A stretch of DNA of 64,000 bases from Bettongia penicillata ogilbyi (GCA_023548195.1 JAJHZJ010000311.1:7852811-7916810), one strand, 5' to 3'. Shown: positions 45,190-56,855, counted from the stretch's first letter. Translations and numbers: made by a program. The notes: generated by a model from the sequence alone, not told the origin.

Positions 45190-45835
45190 ATATGACATCT
45201 AAAGCTTCTTAGGCAAGCCTGAGCTTGGATTTGGATTGCCTCTTTCACCTTTGGTCTTTCCTGGCTTTAGGTGAATGAGTACCTATCCTGAGATGGGCAT
45301 ATACATTCTTGGAGATAACCTTGTGAATCAAAGATCTGGATGTCCCATTGGGTTGAAGCTGAATGTTAGTAGGGGAAGAGGAGACACCAGCAACTACTCC
45401 AGTGCTTGAAGATAATGCCTGTTGATAAGATGTTTGATCTGATTAAGACTGACTGCTTTAATTGCAGACATATTCCAGTAATTACTTGCACAACATAGAA
45501 CTGAGGTGAAATGTAAAATTCCTAAGTAACAATCCCACAAAGTGTTTTGTGTTCTGATAAGATTTAAGTACCAGCTTCTCAGTAGATTGTCAAAATAGTC
45601 ATAGATGAATTTAGTGAATCCTCTTTGATGCATACTGTGTGTCTTTTATGCTTAGCATTTCTTGTGTATAGGAATAAACTACCTGCTCCATAACTGATTC
45701 ATAGTGTATACTGAATACCTTTTTATTCGTCTTTTTAGAGTAACCCTAGACACAAGTCATAATCTAAGCTACAATCAAAATCATTCTGAGTGGGTAGGGG
45801 GATGCATTTAATGAGCAAAACAGAACAGCCACCTC
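45190..45835. other. unassigned sequence
   Basis: No clear match. It may be upstream RTE sequence belonging to the next feature, but I see no motif. Confidence 0.3.
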
Positions 45836-45839
45836 TCAG

Positions 45840-46790
45840 TAGAGGCTATTGTCCTTAAGGCTTAACCCAGTATGAATCAAGTATCTTGGTACTTCACAAA
45901 GCATAGTATGTATTACAGGCCTTATGGGCCAGCAGCAGTTCATCAAGGTTAGATTGACATTCCTGTTGAACTTTAAAGTGAGGACAAGGGTCATATCTGT
46001 TCTTGTTTATCTTAGAACTCTGAAAAATGCGCTATCATTACCATCTTTAAACAAAGGTAAGAACACCGACAATGAAAATTACTGAGGCTTTCCATCATTG
46101 ACAAGAAACAATACTTTCAGAATAATGATTCTTCAACATCATAACCTTTCCTCTTTCAGAATCACAAGTGCACTTTAGACTATAACACAGAATGGAGAAT
46201 CTTTGAGGGTTCATTTTTGTCTTTCTGTGTATCCTCCAGTACTTAACATAGTGTCTGCCACATAATAGGTGCTTAAAAATACTTGTTGATGAGAAGAGGA
46301 AAGAACACATGACCTCTATATAGTATCTGTTAATCTTTCTAGACTGTTTTTCTTTAGGAAAGTTAGACATTGGCAGAAGCTGAGTTAATTTGTATCTAGA
46401 TAAATCCACTAAATTTTATACATTAGCCAGTTGACTGAGGGTCCTTGCTATTTCCTATTATCAAAAGAGTGAAGTAAGGCTCAATAACAGACTCATATTA
46501 ATCCAAGAGATTATATACCATCATCCTTAAGGATTCAGCAAGAAGCTGGGAAGTTGATTTGGGGTTCTGCTTTATATCCTCTGAGAAAGTCTTCCAGATC
46601 AATAGGTTGTGAACATTCAAAGTCCTTAAGGCAGTCACCCAGGATGCCTGCGTTTGGGAATTGTACAGACTAGCAGACATGAAAGGAGTATTGGACCATT
46701 TTGCTGAGTTAGCACAATGTGAACGTCTGAAGAAAATCAAAATCATGTACCAACCTCCACCAGGGAATTCCTGCCCACAGATCTGAAGCC
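45840..46790 (+). pseudogene. RTE-clade LINE reverse transcriptase, decayed and interrupted
   Basis: In plus frames one can read LRTLKNA, then after a frame change IITIFKQ, then KGKNTDNENY followed by a stop and GFPSLTR. Together these match the RTE stretch that surrounds the NYRGISLLS motif. At 46540-46620 another frame gives DLGFCFISSEKVFQINR, resembling the D-x-x-KAFDTVNR motif. The spacing fits RTE only if about 290 bp between 46140 and 46435 is an insertion, and an L2 3' end is indeed found there (46195-46292). Confidence 0.5.
46195..46292 (+). mobile_element. L2 3' end inside the RTE fossil
   Basis: gtgtatcctccagtacttaacatagtgtctgccacataataggtgc. Confidence 0.7.
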
Positions 46791-46992
46791 TCCCATTGGA
46801 AATACAGAGTTAAAAGCTGTCATTGGTTTTAGAAATCTATGCAGATTATTGATAGCCCACGTAGCAAGACCACACTGAAGATATTAGGTTATTAGCTTAC
46901 AGAGGAAACTGAAGGTCTTCAGAGTACTCTGTGTGTCCAAACTTTATTATAGTTTATGATTCTGAGACTCAATCTGGCTATGGTTAATGTGT

Positions 46993-47244
46993 TGTTGAGT
47001 TTGGTAATCATATCTGACTGTTTGTGACCCTGTTTGTTTTCTTTTTGTTTTGTTTTTGACAAAGATACTAGAATGGTTTGCCGTTCCTTTCTCCTGCTCA
47101 TTTTACAGATGAGGAGCCTGAAGCAGAGTTAAGTGACTTGCCCAGTGTCATACGGCTAGTAAGTGTCTGAGGCTGAATTTGAACCGAGATCCTCCTGACT
47201 CCAGGCCTGGCACTCTATCCACTGCGTCATCTAGCTGCCCCTTA
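46993..47244 (-). mobile_element. tRNA-derived marsupial SINE, full length
   Basis: Reversed body from tgttgagtttggtaatcatatc to ctatccactgcgtcatctagctgcccc. A 10-bp duplication gttaatgtgt lies at 46983-46992 and 47245-47254. A T/G-rich expansion (gtttgttttctttttgttttg) sits inside. Confidence 0.9.
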
Positions 47245-47334
47245 GTTAATGTGTCTAGCTGCTGCTTTTGCTGAAAGTGACTGGTACTACTGAGAAGAGC
47301 AGACCTATGCTTTGGTTCCCATTTAAGTGGATCA

Positions 47335-47500
47335 TAACCAGAGGGCCTGGGTTCAAATCTTAGTTACTGCCTATGTAACTCTAGGCAAGTCACTTAATCT
47401 CAAGGCGTCCTAGTTTACATGATTGTAAAATGTGTGAAGGGTAGTGTACTAAGCAAACTCAGAAGTCCCTTCTAACTTGAAATTTGTGCTCCTATGATCG
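47335..47500 (+). mobile_element. MIR SINE
   Basis: agggcctgggttcaaatcttag, actctaggcaagtcacttaatc, and tcctagtttacatgattgtaaaatg. Confidence 0.75.
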
Positions 47501-47514
47501 TAGATATCATCAGA

Positions 47515-47635
47515 GTTAAAGTTTCTTGTGGTTAGGGACTGTTTCATTTGTCTTTATATCCTCAGCCTCTAGTAGAGTGTCTTGCACATAGTAGTTGCTT
47601 AATAAATGTTTGTTTAATTAAACGGATTTGAATTC
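47515..47635 (+). mobile_element. L2 3' end
   Basis: cttgtggttagggactgtttc, then cttgcacatagtagttgcttaataaatg. Confidence 0.75.
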
Positions 47636-47639
47636 ATCA

Positions 47640-48425
47640 CTACTTTCTTTCATGGCTGGGCCATAGTGGTGGCCAAAATGTACAGTACAGTAGGAGCTTT
47701 GGAAGGTGCAGAAGGTCAGGATTTCAATAGGATGGCAGCCCCAAACCAGTTGTTACCATAATTTTACTAAGTACAAAAAGAGTGTGAGTTTGGGCCTGCA
47801 GTGGGTAGAAGAGGGACATTTGGCTCTATTTATTGACTTGGAAGGAGGTGATGGCAGCCACCACAGCTGCCTTACCGCCTGAGCCTGATCTTTGACTGTG
47901 CCAGTTCTGGCATGCTGGGGGGCTGGACCAGTGGTTAGCCAGACTGGTGGGAATGGCCAAGTCAAATAATTTGGCAGACTCAAGATGCCCTGGGGCTATA
48001 TTCTGTTCATGTTGCATTGTGAGGAGAGGGCTGGTAGTGGTAGAAACACTCTGACCTTTCTGGTTCTTCAAGGATAAAGCAGATTGGAGTCAGGGCACCG
48101 CAGTCAATGAATAATTGAAATAACTCCCTGTATAGTCTTGATAAAGATCCAGGCAAATTGTCCTTCTCCACTGCTTCGACCTGACTGAGGAGGCATGTCA
48201 ATAGATTTGGGCATCTTGATGGAAACAGATGCTAGAAAACAAAATACCTTCTACCACAGCAGAATATACAGAATTTCTGGTTGCCTTCTCTTCCCTTTAA
48301 ACAGAGATAGGAGATAGATTCTCATCTATGAGAAACAGCAAGAAGTCCAGACTCCAGTAAAAGACTCCGGATCATGTCTTCTATTTGGTCCTTGGCTGAT
48401 GAGATTGACATTTCCTCCTTGAACT
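47640..48425. other. unassigned, relatively GC-rich stretch
   Basis: G+C is visibly higher than in the flanks at 47770-48000. Minus frames of 64-81 codons overlap here (47753-48201), and one short frame starts MPKSIDMPPQSGRSSGEGQF near 48214. I recognise no protein, and no poly(A) or target-site duplication marks a processed copy. It could be a decayed pseudogene or an old repeat. Confidence 0.3.
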
Positions 48426-48429
48426 AAGT

Positions 48430-50275
48430 CAAAGAAGAGAATGAACTGAGGCTGTCCTGGAAAATTGAGGAAAACTAAGGACAACAAAAGCCCTCCCCCA
48501 CAATACTTTGGAAAAGAAGAGACAGGCCTATTACTTGGGCTGGAAGAGGCAAAGGAGAGAAGGCAGAAGTGCTCACTTTGTATTGGGTTCCTGTTTTCTC
48601 TGGCAAGAAGGATAATCATCAGCCTGGTAAGGACCAAACAAAAAATGATTAATAGAGATGTGAAATCCAAGATGAGTAGAGAGATAGTAAGTGAATACTT
48701 AGCATTTCTGGAGAAATTTAAGTCAGGTTCAGGACTATCCCCTAGAGAAATGAAATGAACCTGTAGATGAGATTGTTGAGCTATTTCAAGTAATATTTGG
48801 AAGACTGGAGAGAGCAGCAGTGTTGCTATAGGACTGGAGGAAGGCGGAAAAGAATGGTTTTTAAATTAGAGATAAAAGCTTGATTTTTGATTCATAGAAA
48901 AACTCTAAAGGATATTAAAGGAATAGTATTCTTGCCATCCCTTGAAGAAGTGGACCACGGCGTGTACTATCAGGCTCAGTTGATATATCGGTTAATTTTG
49001 TTGAACATTTTTTTTCTGTTACAAAGGTAGGATGGGAGAAGGGATTATATGTGGGGGTGAAGGAGTTATAAAAACAACAGGTACCCAAAGGAAGGAAGAG
49101 AGGAAGGAAAGAAGAAATGGTTAGTGAACATATAGAAAAGGAAATGATTGTCATGAAACCCAACGGGGTTTCATCAAGAAAAGATCATGCCAGAGGGGTC
49201 CAGCGATGTGGGCTAGGCAGTAAAAATCATTAAGTTGATTCTTGATTATTTGAATGGTTGAGCCCAAAGAGTGGTCATGAAGGATTTGATATGAAAATGG
49301 AAGGAAGTCTCTAGTACAGTACTCTAGGCCTCTATGCTTCCAGCTGTTTAACATTTTTGGTCAATGACTTGGATAAAGGCATTAGATGGCAAGTTTATCA
49401 AATTCTGAAATAACAAAAATCTAAAATATTGGATGGCATAGTCAGGATCCAAACAGATCTTGACCTACTAGAGAATTGCTAGAATCTAAAAAAATGATAA
49501 AATTGAATAGGGAGAGATAGAAAATCTTAAATTAAGATTGAAAAAAATCAACCCCAAAGGCAGTCTAGGAGTTGTATGGCTAGATAACAGTTTCTCTGAA
49601 AAGACCTAAGTATTTTACTGTATGATTTACATGAAGAATTAGCAATGTGATGTAAAAACCACAAGATCCAAGGCAATCTTAGAATTGTGGAAGAAAAGCT
49701 CTATAGTCTTTGAGCAAAAATCTTATTTCTATAGGCTGCACCGAGTCAGTTTTCAAAATGAAGAAAGTGACAGTCCCCTCTGTCACCTGAGTTGGTTAGA
49801 CCATATATGGACAATTATGTCTGGTGCTAGGTGATATGGTTTTGGAAGGACCTTGACAAGCTAAGACATCCCAATGGGCCTTCATCATGCAATAAAATTG
49901 ATCATTCCATGAAGATCCTGGGGATGCTTAATTTAGAGAAAACTTCAGAGGGACATGATAGAAGGCTTCAAGTATTTGAAAGGATGTCACGTAGAAGAAG
50001 GATTAGTCTTGTTCTACTTTGTCTCAGAGGGAAAACCCCAGAGAAAATAGGTATAGGGTGAAGTGACAGATTTAGTCTTAAAGGAAGAGAAAAAAAATAC
50101 TTTTCTCGTAGTCTTTGCTATCCCAAAGTGGACTGGACCGTTTTTGGAAGTTGGTGAGTTCTCTGAAGAGGCTGGATAACAACTTCTCAGGTCTGTTGTA
50201 TTGGGAAATTCTTAGTCAGGTTTAGGTTAGATCAGATGACCTTTTCAGTTCCTTTCAATACTGTGATTCTGGAAC
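48430..50275 (+). mobile_element. CR1/L3 LINE, ORF2 3' half to 3' end
   Basis: Ordered forward landmarks: ccaagatgagtagagagatagtaag, ggactggaggaaggcgg, ggtttcatcaagaaaagatcatgcc, caatgacttggataaaggcattagatgg, gtcaggatccaaacagatcttgac, gttggttagaccatatatgg, ggacatgatagaaggcttcaagtatttgaaagg and a closing atactgtgattctgg. Translated, the later part recalls the RT-downstream sequence of CR1. Stops are frequent and the 5' half is absent. Confidence 0.8.
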
Positions 50276-50279
50276 AAAT

Positions 50280-50785
50280 CCCCCAGCTTCAGATATATTC
50301 TCTGATAATGCATACCCACTCCTTAGAATATAGAATGTTTTAGAACTCAAGTTCTATTGACCCTTGCTGCTTTGACTTTGTCATGTTATGAGTCTTTCTC
50401 GGTCTGGGCCACCATGATGCTGCCTCCTGTGCCCCATTTAGGACAATAATGAAACACTGTTACATTCTGCTTCATGTAAATGCATGGAGAGCTTGTTGAA
50501 ATATAAGATGGTGATAATAATGTCAAGAAAAATAATTTGGCGTAAGAAAGATTCACCTGGAATTCATCTGAACATATTTATTCTTGAATAGGGAGATCTT
50601 GATTTAACTGTTTTTAACCTATCTGCCTGCTCCTGAGTCTTGGATTCTATGGGGCAGCATTATATAAGTCTCTTAATGAACCAGGAAACGACCGAGTTCT
50701 AAGTCCTAGACTTTGAAAACTTCTTATTCTTTGCAAAGTGAAAATAGTAGAGAGAGCACTGAACTTTTCTTCATTCTTTCATTTA
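50280..50785. other. unassigned sequence
   Basis: Nothing recognised. Confidence 0.35.
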
Positions 50786-50789
50786 TTTA

Positions 50790-50945
50790 TTTTTTAATTT
50801 ATGGAATAAAACAACCATTTCCATAATAGCATAATAAAAACAAGATGATTGCCCATGAAACTGCAAATCTGTAACATATAACTTGCTATTCCTTTTAAAT
50901 ATGTAATAAAATTATCATGTAAATTCCACCCTATCCCTTTTTTTC
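50790..50945 (-). mobile_element. probable LINE 3' UTR fragment
   Basis: tttatggaataaaacaaccatttcc, gatgattgcccatgaaactgc and cttgctattccttttaaatatg are phrases I associate with a recurrent marsupial repeat. The class and orientation are uncertain. Confidence 0.4.
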
Positions 50946-51129
50946 AGAGCACTAAACTTGAAGTCAAAAGATCTCAGTTAGAGTTATGAAATCCCCAGCA
51001 TGACCGTAGACTTCACATTACACTCTTTTTCACTTATCTAATTCAAAGATTATGTATTCTTATATATGACATACATCTATACATCATATTCCCCTACGAG
51101 ATTAAGCCCTCCAAGTGCAGAAGCAATGA

Positions 51130-51315
51130 TTGTGGCGCTGCCACTTACAATCCATATCAAGTTAGTTACGTCATTTACGTGACTAAGGCTCAGTTTCTTC
51201 ATCTATACAAGGGGACTAACAACGTTTTTTACCTAGTTTCAAGGTTGTTGAAGAATACTTTGTAGTTTAAAGTGTTTCATGAATGCAAATTATGATTTTT
51301 ATTCTTTCTGTGACA
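51130..51315 (+). mobile_element. MIR SINE
   Basis: ggctcagtttcttcatctatacaagg, then acctagtttcaaggttgttgaag and tttgtagtttaaagtg. A weaker piece precedes it at 50955-51030. Confidence 0.6.
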
Positions 51316-52059
51316 TTTGGCACGCGTTGATTCCTTTTGAAACTCTGCTTTCTAATCCTTTGTGAGACTTTCCTATCTCCTCTTCTGCTCTGAAATTTTC
51401 AATTTCTCTTCCTATCCTTCTTTAACTTCTTTGATATTTTCCCTTACTCCATTCCTTTAAATTTAGACATCCCATGAGCTTTATCCTTGCCCCTTGCCTC
51501 TTCTCTCTGAGTACCCTCAGTCTCATGACTTTAGCTATCACCTCTGTGCTGATGACTCCATGTCAATATACCTAGCTTTGACCTTTTCCTCAAACTCTGG
51601 GGCCACATTTCTACTTTCTTACGGAACATTTCCATTTAGACATCATCCTAATGAGGTTATAAACTCAATATGATGGAAATGGAATTAATAATCTCCCCCT
51701 TGAAACTGTTCCCTTGCTTAACTTCTCTATTTCTGCCAATGGTACTAGAATCTTCCTAGTTATCCAAGCTGGAAAATTGAAAGTCGTCTTCGACTTTTCG
51801 TTCTCCCTTTGCCCCTTTCACCCACTCACTTACCCAGCCCTCTCAGAGTTCCAGTTTCTTGTGAATTCTTTCCATCTCCACTGCCAATATATGGGTCCAT
51901 TTCTTCACAGCCTGTCATGTAGGCTTTTTCAATGGCCTCCTTCCTGGTCTCACAAGCTTTGCCTGGTGGTCTTCAGTCTTTCGTCCAGTCTAGTCTGTTC
52001 TCAGCACTGATTCCACTGATAGTCTTAATAAATCATAGTCTTTAAACCCAAATTACTCT

Positions 52060-52515
52060 GGTTTTCACTGATTGGCAAATATGAGGTACTGGCATGAGCC
52101 TCACTGGCTCATTATCTGGGTTTTGATGACTTAGAATGAGTGTAAATAGTCATTATTTCTGTTTGGTCGAAACAGTCTTCTGAGAGTCTTTCCCCTCCCA
52201 GACTGATTCCTTTGAGATGGCAACTAGGCCATCTTTTGTCTCAACTCTTACCTAGCCTTTAATCACTGAATGGGTGTTGTCTAGGACAAATTGACACCTG
52301 GGGAAAACCTTAGCTTAAAAGGCCAAGGTCTCCCTCTGCACCCTGGACCATCGCCAGTCCTCTTGACCTGTGTCTTGTTACTAGACCAGATGACTCCGGA
52401 GGTGAGTGAGGCTGATGACTGCTCAGCTCTGCCTCACATAAATCCAGTTCATTTTTCATGTCAAGACATCACCCTCCTGTTGTCATTGGACCTCTTTGAG
52501 GACGGAGGATGAACA
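52060..52515 (+). mobile_element. marsupial interspersed repeat inserted in L2
   Basis: Second copy of the family at 24650-25238, aligned from its position ~24798 onward: gagcctcactggctcattatctgg, gtctttcccctcccagactgatt, aatcactgaatgggtgttgtc, ctgcctcacataaatccagttcat, and a final tttgaggacggaggatgaac. Confidence 0.7.
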
Positions 52516-52688
52516 CCATTAAATCACAACCCAGTTATTTCCTTGGTCAAAGACCTTCAATGGCTTTCTATTGCTTTTAGAAAAACAGTCCAATCTTTAT
52601 AGTTTTCAAGGTCTCCCATGGACTGGCCGCACCTCCCTTTCAAAACTTATTTCCTACTAATTCCTTTCATGTACTCTGTTCTCTGGTG

Positions 52689-52906
52689 CCATGGGTTTTT
52701 AACCTGGGGTCAGTGAACTTGTTTTAAAAAAATAAAAAAAAATTGATAATTATATTTCAATATAATTGGTTTTCTTTGTAATAATAGGTTTCTTTATGAA
52801 TTTAAAAACCTTATTCTGAGAAGCTGGTCCATAGTATTCACTAGACTGACAATGTTCCATAAAACACACAAAAGTTAGTTAAAAATCCCTGGGTATAGTC
52901 ACTCGT
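52689..52906. mobile_element. hAT-like MITE inserted in L2
   Basis: Inverted ends (gggtttttaacc and gttaaaaatccc) and the interior ataattatatttcaatataattgg, then ttctgagaagctggtccatag. The same family as 56369-56577. I cannot see a clean 8-bp duplication. Confidence 0.65.
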
Positions 52907-53184
52907 AATGATCTGCTATACCCCAGCCTCCCACTTCCATGTTTTTTCTCAAGCAATTTTTTCTGCCCCAAGCACCCTTCCTCAAATCTTTTCCTGTTAA
53001 AATTCCACTCATCCTTCCAAATCCAGATCAAATGGAAACTTCTCTGTGAAATCTTCCTTGCTCTCCCTGGCTACTTTCTCTTAACTCCTATGGCACACTC
53101 GAGCTCTGTTACAGAATATGTGACTTTCTAAATTTAATTTAATTTTCTTCATGTCTGGATCTTATTTGCTTCAATATAATGAAT

Positions 53185-53440
53185 GCTTATTAACACCTAC
53201 TATCATGATGTATAATCCTGGACTCTGGGGATGAAGGACAGACATGAAGCAATTCCATGAGGACTGCTTTCTACTGGAGTGGGGGAGGAAAGTGAAACAA
53301 TTGTCCAAAATTATAAAACACATACAGAGTAATACAGAGCAATTTCAGGAAGGAAAGAATGTTACCAATTGGAGGCTCAGAAAAGGCCTTTTTATTACTT
53401 AGCACCTGAGCTCTGTCTTTTAAAAGATTTAGGTTTTTAA
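53185..53440 (-). mobile_element. L2 3' region (weak)
   Basis: cttattaacacctactatcatgatg, ctggactctggggatgaagg, then aatttcaggaaggaaag are decayed reversed L2 landmarks. Confidence 0.45.
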
Positions 53441-53464
53441 TGTGGCAAAGGAGACACACTAGTA

Positions 53465-53545
53465 CTTATTTTACTGGCACTTGGTTACCTTATCCCTCAC
53501 AGCATCTACCACAGTGCTGCACATAGATTCTCAGTGGATGATGGC
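53465..53545 (+). mobile_element. L2 3' end (weak)
   Basis: cagcatctaccacagtgctgcacatagattctcagtggatg. Confidence 0.4.
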
Positions 53546-53549
53546 CAGA

Positions 53550-54010
53550 TGTGTAACTTAATCCATTTCCTTGCTAACTAGTCACTTCACCCTTGGGGTG
53601 AATTCTTTTATAAGGTTTTTTACTGGTTAGAATGAACCTGGCCCCTCTGGGCTTGAAGTATCATTCTTGTCTATTCTGAGTCCTTTAGTATTTTTGTCTG
53701 TAAGTAGATTTATATCTACCTGTGTGGTTTTATGGTTTCCTTTGGTATATTTGGGAAGGGGTTGACTGTGTACTCCATTAATTCTGTTGAGTAAGACCCC
53801 AGTATAGGTAGTCCCTATTTTGATGTGGGAGACCCTATCTCTCTATTATTTGAGCCACTGTTCTCAATAAGTTCTTTCCTTAAAAGTAGTATGGGGCAGG
53901 CCCTTTGAGGGATTGAAATAAGGAAAGAGAAGTTGGAGAGTTGCTGGTTCTCTGTGTCTAAACAGGCAATTGACTGGTGAACTGCTAGTTCCCATTTGCA
54001 ATTTCTCTTA
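53550..54010. other. unassigned sequence
   Basis: Nothing recognised. Confidence 0.35.
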
Positions 54011-54014
54011 GTAA

Positions 54015-54335
54015 TCAAATTTTTTTAAAAATAAATTTTTATAGATATCCTGTATTTTCATATCACCTACATTTCCCAAAGTATCTCTGTCCCCTCCCCT
54101 GCCCAGAGCAAAAATCTCTTATAACAAAGAATAAAAAATAGGAAAAGAAAAATTCAGAAAAAAACCAAGACATATATCAAAAAAAAAAAAAAATCGGACA
54201 ATACATGTGTTATTCCACACCCATAACCTAATCATTGTCTTTTCTCCCCTCCTCCTCAACCAACTCTCCTCTCCCTTAAATCCCACTATGGTTGTAGTCC
54301 AGCAATCTTGTATTACGGGTATTTTGGTTTCAAAG
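54015..54335. mobile_element. probable marsupial interspersed repeat, class unknown
   Basis: tttatagatatcctgtattttcatatcacctac, cccaaagtatctctg, ttataacaaagaataaaaa and ttattccacacccataacc form a phrase order that I associate with a recurrent marsupial element. Contains a run of about 15 A at 54179-54193. Confidence 0.45.
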
Positions 54336-54554
54336 TTAACGCTTTAAAGGACAGAAACTTTAATTCTTCAAGGGACCTACTTTATGTACTCTCTCACAAG
54401 AAGGATGTGGTGGGGTCAGGAATCTGAGTAGAGTCCAGAATTTCTGAAGTAAGCATGGATTGGTTTGACAATTTAATTTGTAGCCAATTAGAATAATTTC
54501 TTTTTTTCAGATTCTAAGAATGAGTGTGACTTAAATGCTTTTCCTTCAATTCCC

Positions 54555-54700
54555 TTCCTTACCTGGATTTGAATTTTGTCTCTGACATTGCCTGTTTGAC
54601 TTTGGGCAAAGTCACTTAACCTCCTTCAGTTTCATCATCTGTAACTGAGCATATTGGACTAGATGGTCCTTTCAAGCTCTATATTTGTGATACTGTGATC
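54555..54700 (+). mobile_element. MIR SINE
   Basis: cctggatttgaattttgtctctg, tttgggcaaagtcacttaacctcc, then ggactagatggtcctttcaagctc. Confidence 0.75.
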
Positions 54701-54704
54701 ATTC

Positions 54705-55465
54705 TTTTCCTACCTTCCTTATACCCTTGGGACACAAGAGAACTTTATGATGACTGAGAACATGACCGAACCCCATGGAATTTACATGGAGCATGACCTT
54801 GTCTATATTCATTGGCCCAAAGACCTTATTTTAAAAAATAATTTTTAGCCAGAGAATTGTACCTTAATTAGATTAGCATTTGGAAGGGAAACATGTATAA
54901 ATGATATTATAGATTGATAGCTTTTTTGTAAGAGGCACAAAAGTAGGGCAAGTTTATAGCTTGGAAACTGTGATCTGGGCATACAGGCATATTGGAAAAA
55001 TATCTATCTTATCCCACCCCCTTTGAAATCACTAAGTGTCCCTGAAGTCAATAAGTTAAAACTTAATGTGTAAAGGCTAATAAACTGAAAAACATATTAA
55101 CTGGGACAGAGAAAGACATTTCTTGATCCACAATTTGAGAGTAGGTGAAGTATATAAATTAATGAAAATTCTAAGGTGAGTCGTTTTGGAAATGTATTGT
55201 AGACATGGATTGCAGTAACTTCGGCTCAGATATTTTACTTTCTATCCCTGAATTCATTAGAACAGTGCTTCTTAAATGTTTTTGAATTTCAATACCTTGC
55301 TTGTTTTGTAATATATATTCAACTCCATCTCTTTAAAGGGCTATATTGCTAACATGTATTTATGTAAAAAATCATAGTGAGTTAAGACTGATTTTGTTGT
55401 AAGTATTTTATAATGCTTCTGGAAATAACAGGATGGACTTTGGGGAGAATAGTAGAATGGTGGGA
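54705..55465. other. unassigned sequence
   Basis: Nothing recognised. Confidence 0.35.
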
Positions 55466-55469
55466 TGAG

Positions 55470-55470
<1 letters not shown>

Positions 55471-55520
<50 letters not shown>
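55471..55520. repeat. (GT)n microsatellite
   Basis: About 20 uninterrupted GT units followed by gtatgtatg. Confidence 0.95.
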
Positions 55521-55521
<1 letters not shown>

Positions 55522-55524
55522 CTG

Positions 55525-56050
55525 CTTAGAGAAAGTGCCATCAGCAAATCAGGGTTGAGCATCCCTTCTGTATTTGGTTTAATGAAAATTAAACCAAATC
55601 TTCGTCTCCTCCCATTCTGAATTGGGAAAGAACCGTTGCACACAACTAACCAGTGTTGGGGGTTAAGACTTATGAACAATTAGGAAAGCTGAAAGAAACT
55701 TACAGTTTCAAAGGAACGTTCTTTTTCAACAATTGTTGGAGAAGCAATTAACAGGTAGGAGGCACCTGAGACAATAGAACATGGGATGATCAAGATAAGG
55801 GATACAAAAAATTTCATTTGAGTTCCTAGAATGAACTTGGCTGCACTGAGATATGAATATTGAGAAAAGAATTCCATAGTGTTCCAGATGCCGGAAGGTT
55901 AGGGTTCACTTACCCTGGGTTTGGTATTGCACAGGGGACCTCATGCAGGCAAGTTTTTCAAGCAAGTGTCCATAATTGGGAGGCTCATTGAATGATGACA
56001 CTTAACACATTGATTTAGGGTCCTCTCTCCAGAGACATCAGAATTGAGAG
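55525..56050. other. unassigned sequence
   Basis: Nothing recognised. Confidence 0.35.
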
Positions 56051-56054
56051 AAAG

Positions 56055-56213
56055 AACTATCCCACTCTAAGGGAAAACAAATTTTAATGTTTGGATCACA
56101 ACACACACTTGTTATTCATTTTGACAAGTGTCCTGTTGTGCCAAAATGAATAAACAAAGTGAACTCTGTGACCTAAGTCTCTAAATTTGTTTTCTTTGGA
56201 GTGGGATAATTTT
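56055..56213. repeat. imperfect inverted repeat, palindromic MITE candidate
   Basis: The arms at 56055-56123 and 56142-56213 are reverse complements over about three quarters of their positions, best at the outer ends (atcccactc...gaaaacaaattt) and the inner ends (ttattcatttt). An 18-bp loop separates them. No flanking duplication is obvious. Confidence 0.75.
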
Positions 56214-56219
56214 CTTGCC

Positions 56220-56660
56220 AGTAAAGACTTCTGGGCTTGGAGTCAGAATGGATCAGGGTTCAAATAATTTCTTCAATATTTAGTAGCTGTATAACCCTGG
56301 GCAAATCATTTAACATCCCTACATTACTTTCCCATCAGTAAAATGGGCATAATGGTACCTATTAACAGCAGAGGTACTTAACCTGTTATATATGAACTGG
56401 TTTTAAATATATTTTGATAATTGTATTTCAATATTCTATAATTTATTTCCTTTGTAAATTTAGGCATTTTATTTTATGCCTTTAAAAACATTATCCTGAG
56501 AAGGGATCCATAGATTTATAGGCTTCACTAGACTGCCAAGGGGTCCATGATGCAAAAATAGTTAAGAAACCTTAATGGTTGTGGTGAATATTATATAGCA
56601 AAATGTATGTAATTTGCTTCATAAACTTTGAAGTGCTATTTAAAGATTAATTATTATTTT
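56220..56660 (+). mobile_element. MIR SINE split by a MITE
   Basis: 56220-56368 (ggcttggagtcagaatgg, ataaccctgggcaaatcatttaac, cccatcagtaaaatggg) and 56578-56660 (ggttgtggtgaatattatatagc, tttgaagtgctatttaaag) are consecutive in forward MIR. Confidence 0.75.
56369..56577. mobile_element. hAT-like MITE inserted in MIR
   Basis: Same family as 52689-52906: left end gaggtacttaacctg, right end gttaagaaacctt, shared interior ttttgataattgtatttcaatat and cctgagaagggatccatag. It splits the MIR, so it is the younger of the two. Confidence 0.7.
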
Positions 56661-56855
56661 AAATAAAATGTGATTTATTATCTACATATCTCAAAGTGAG
56701 AGACATCATGACTTAGGAACTTAGTCTGGGCTTGGTATTCTAGTACAGTGGGTAGGTTTTATCTTCAGGGAATTCATTTAGTGAAGCCATGGCTTATGCC
56801 TGCTATCTTTTTTTTTTTTTAATTAGAACACTTTATTTCAAATGAGTTAACACTT

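Larger units (their letters stand above)
51320..53140 (+). mobile_element. L2 LINE ORF2 region, split by two insertions
   Basis: Pieces of one forward L2. 51320-52055 has ccctcagtctcatgactttagctatcacctctgtgctgatgactcc, the RT-derived YADD-type region, and gaaagtcgtcttcgacttttcg. 52520-52688 has agaccttcaatggctttctattgcttttag and tcatgtactctgttctctgg. 52910-53140 has tttttctgccccaagcacccttcc and ccttccaaatccagatcaaatgg. The gaps hold a marsupial repeat and a MITE. Confidence 0.8.

Noticed and set aside
55341..55679. 112-codon minus frame
   Set aside because: Crosses the (GT)n tract (THTHTHTH). The flanking residues match nothing recognisable.
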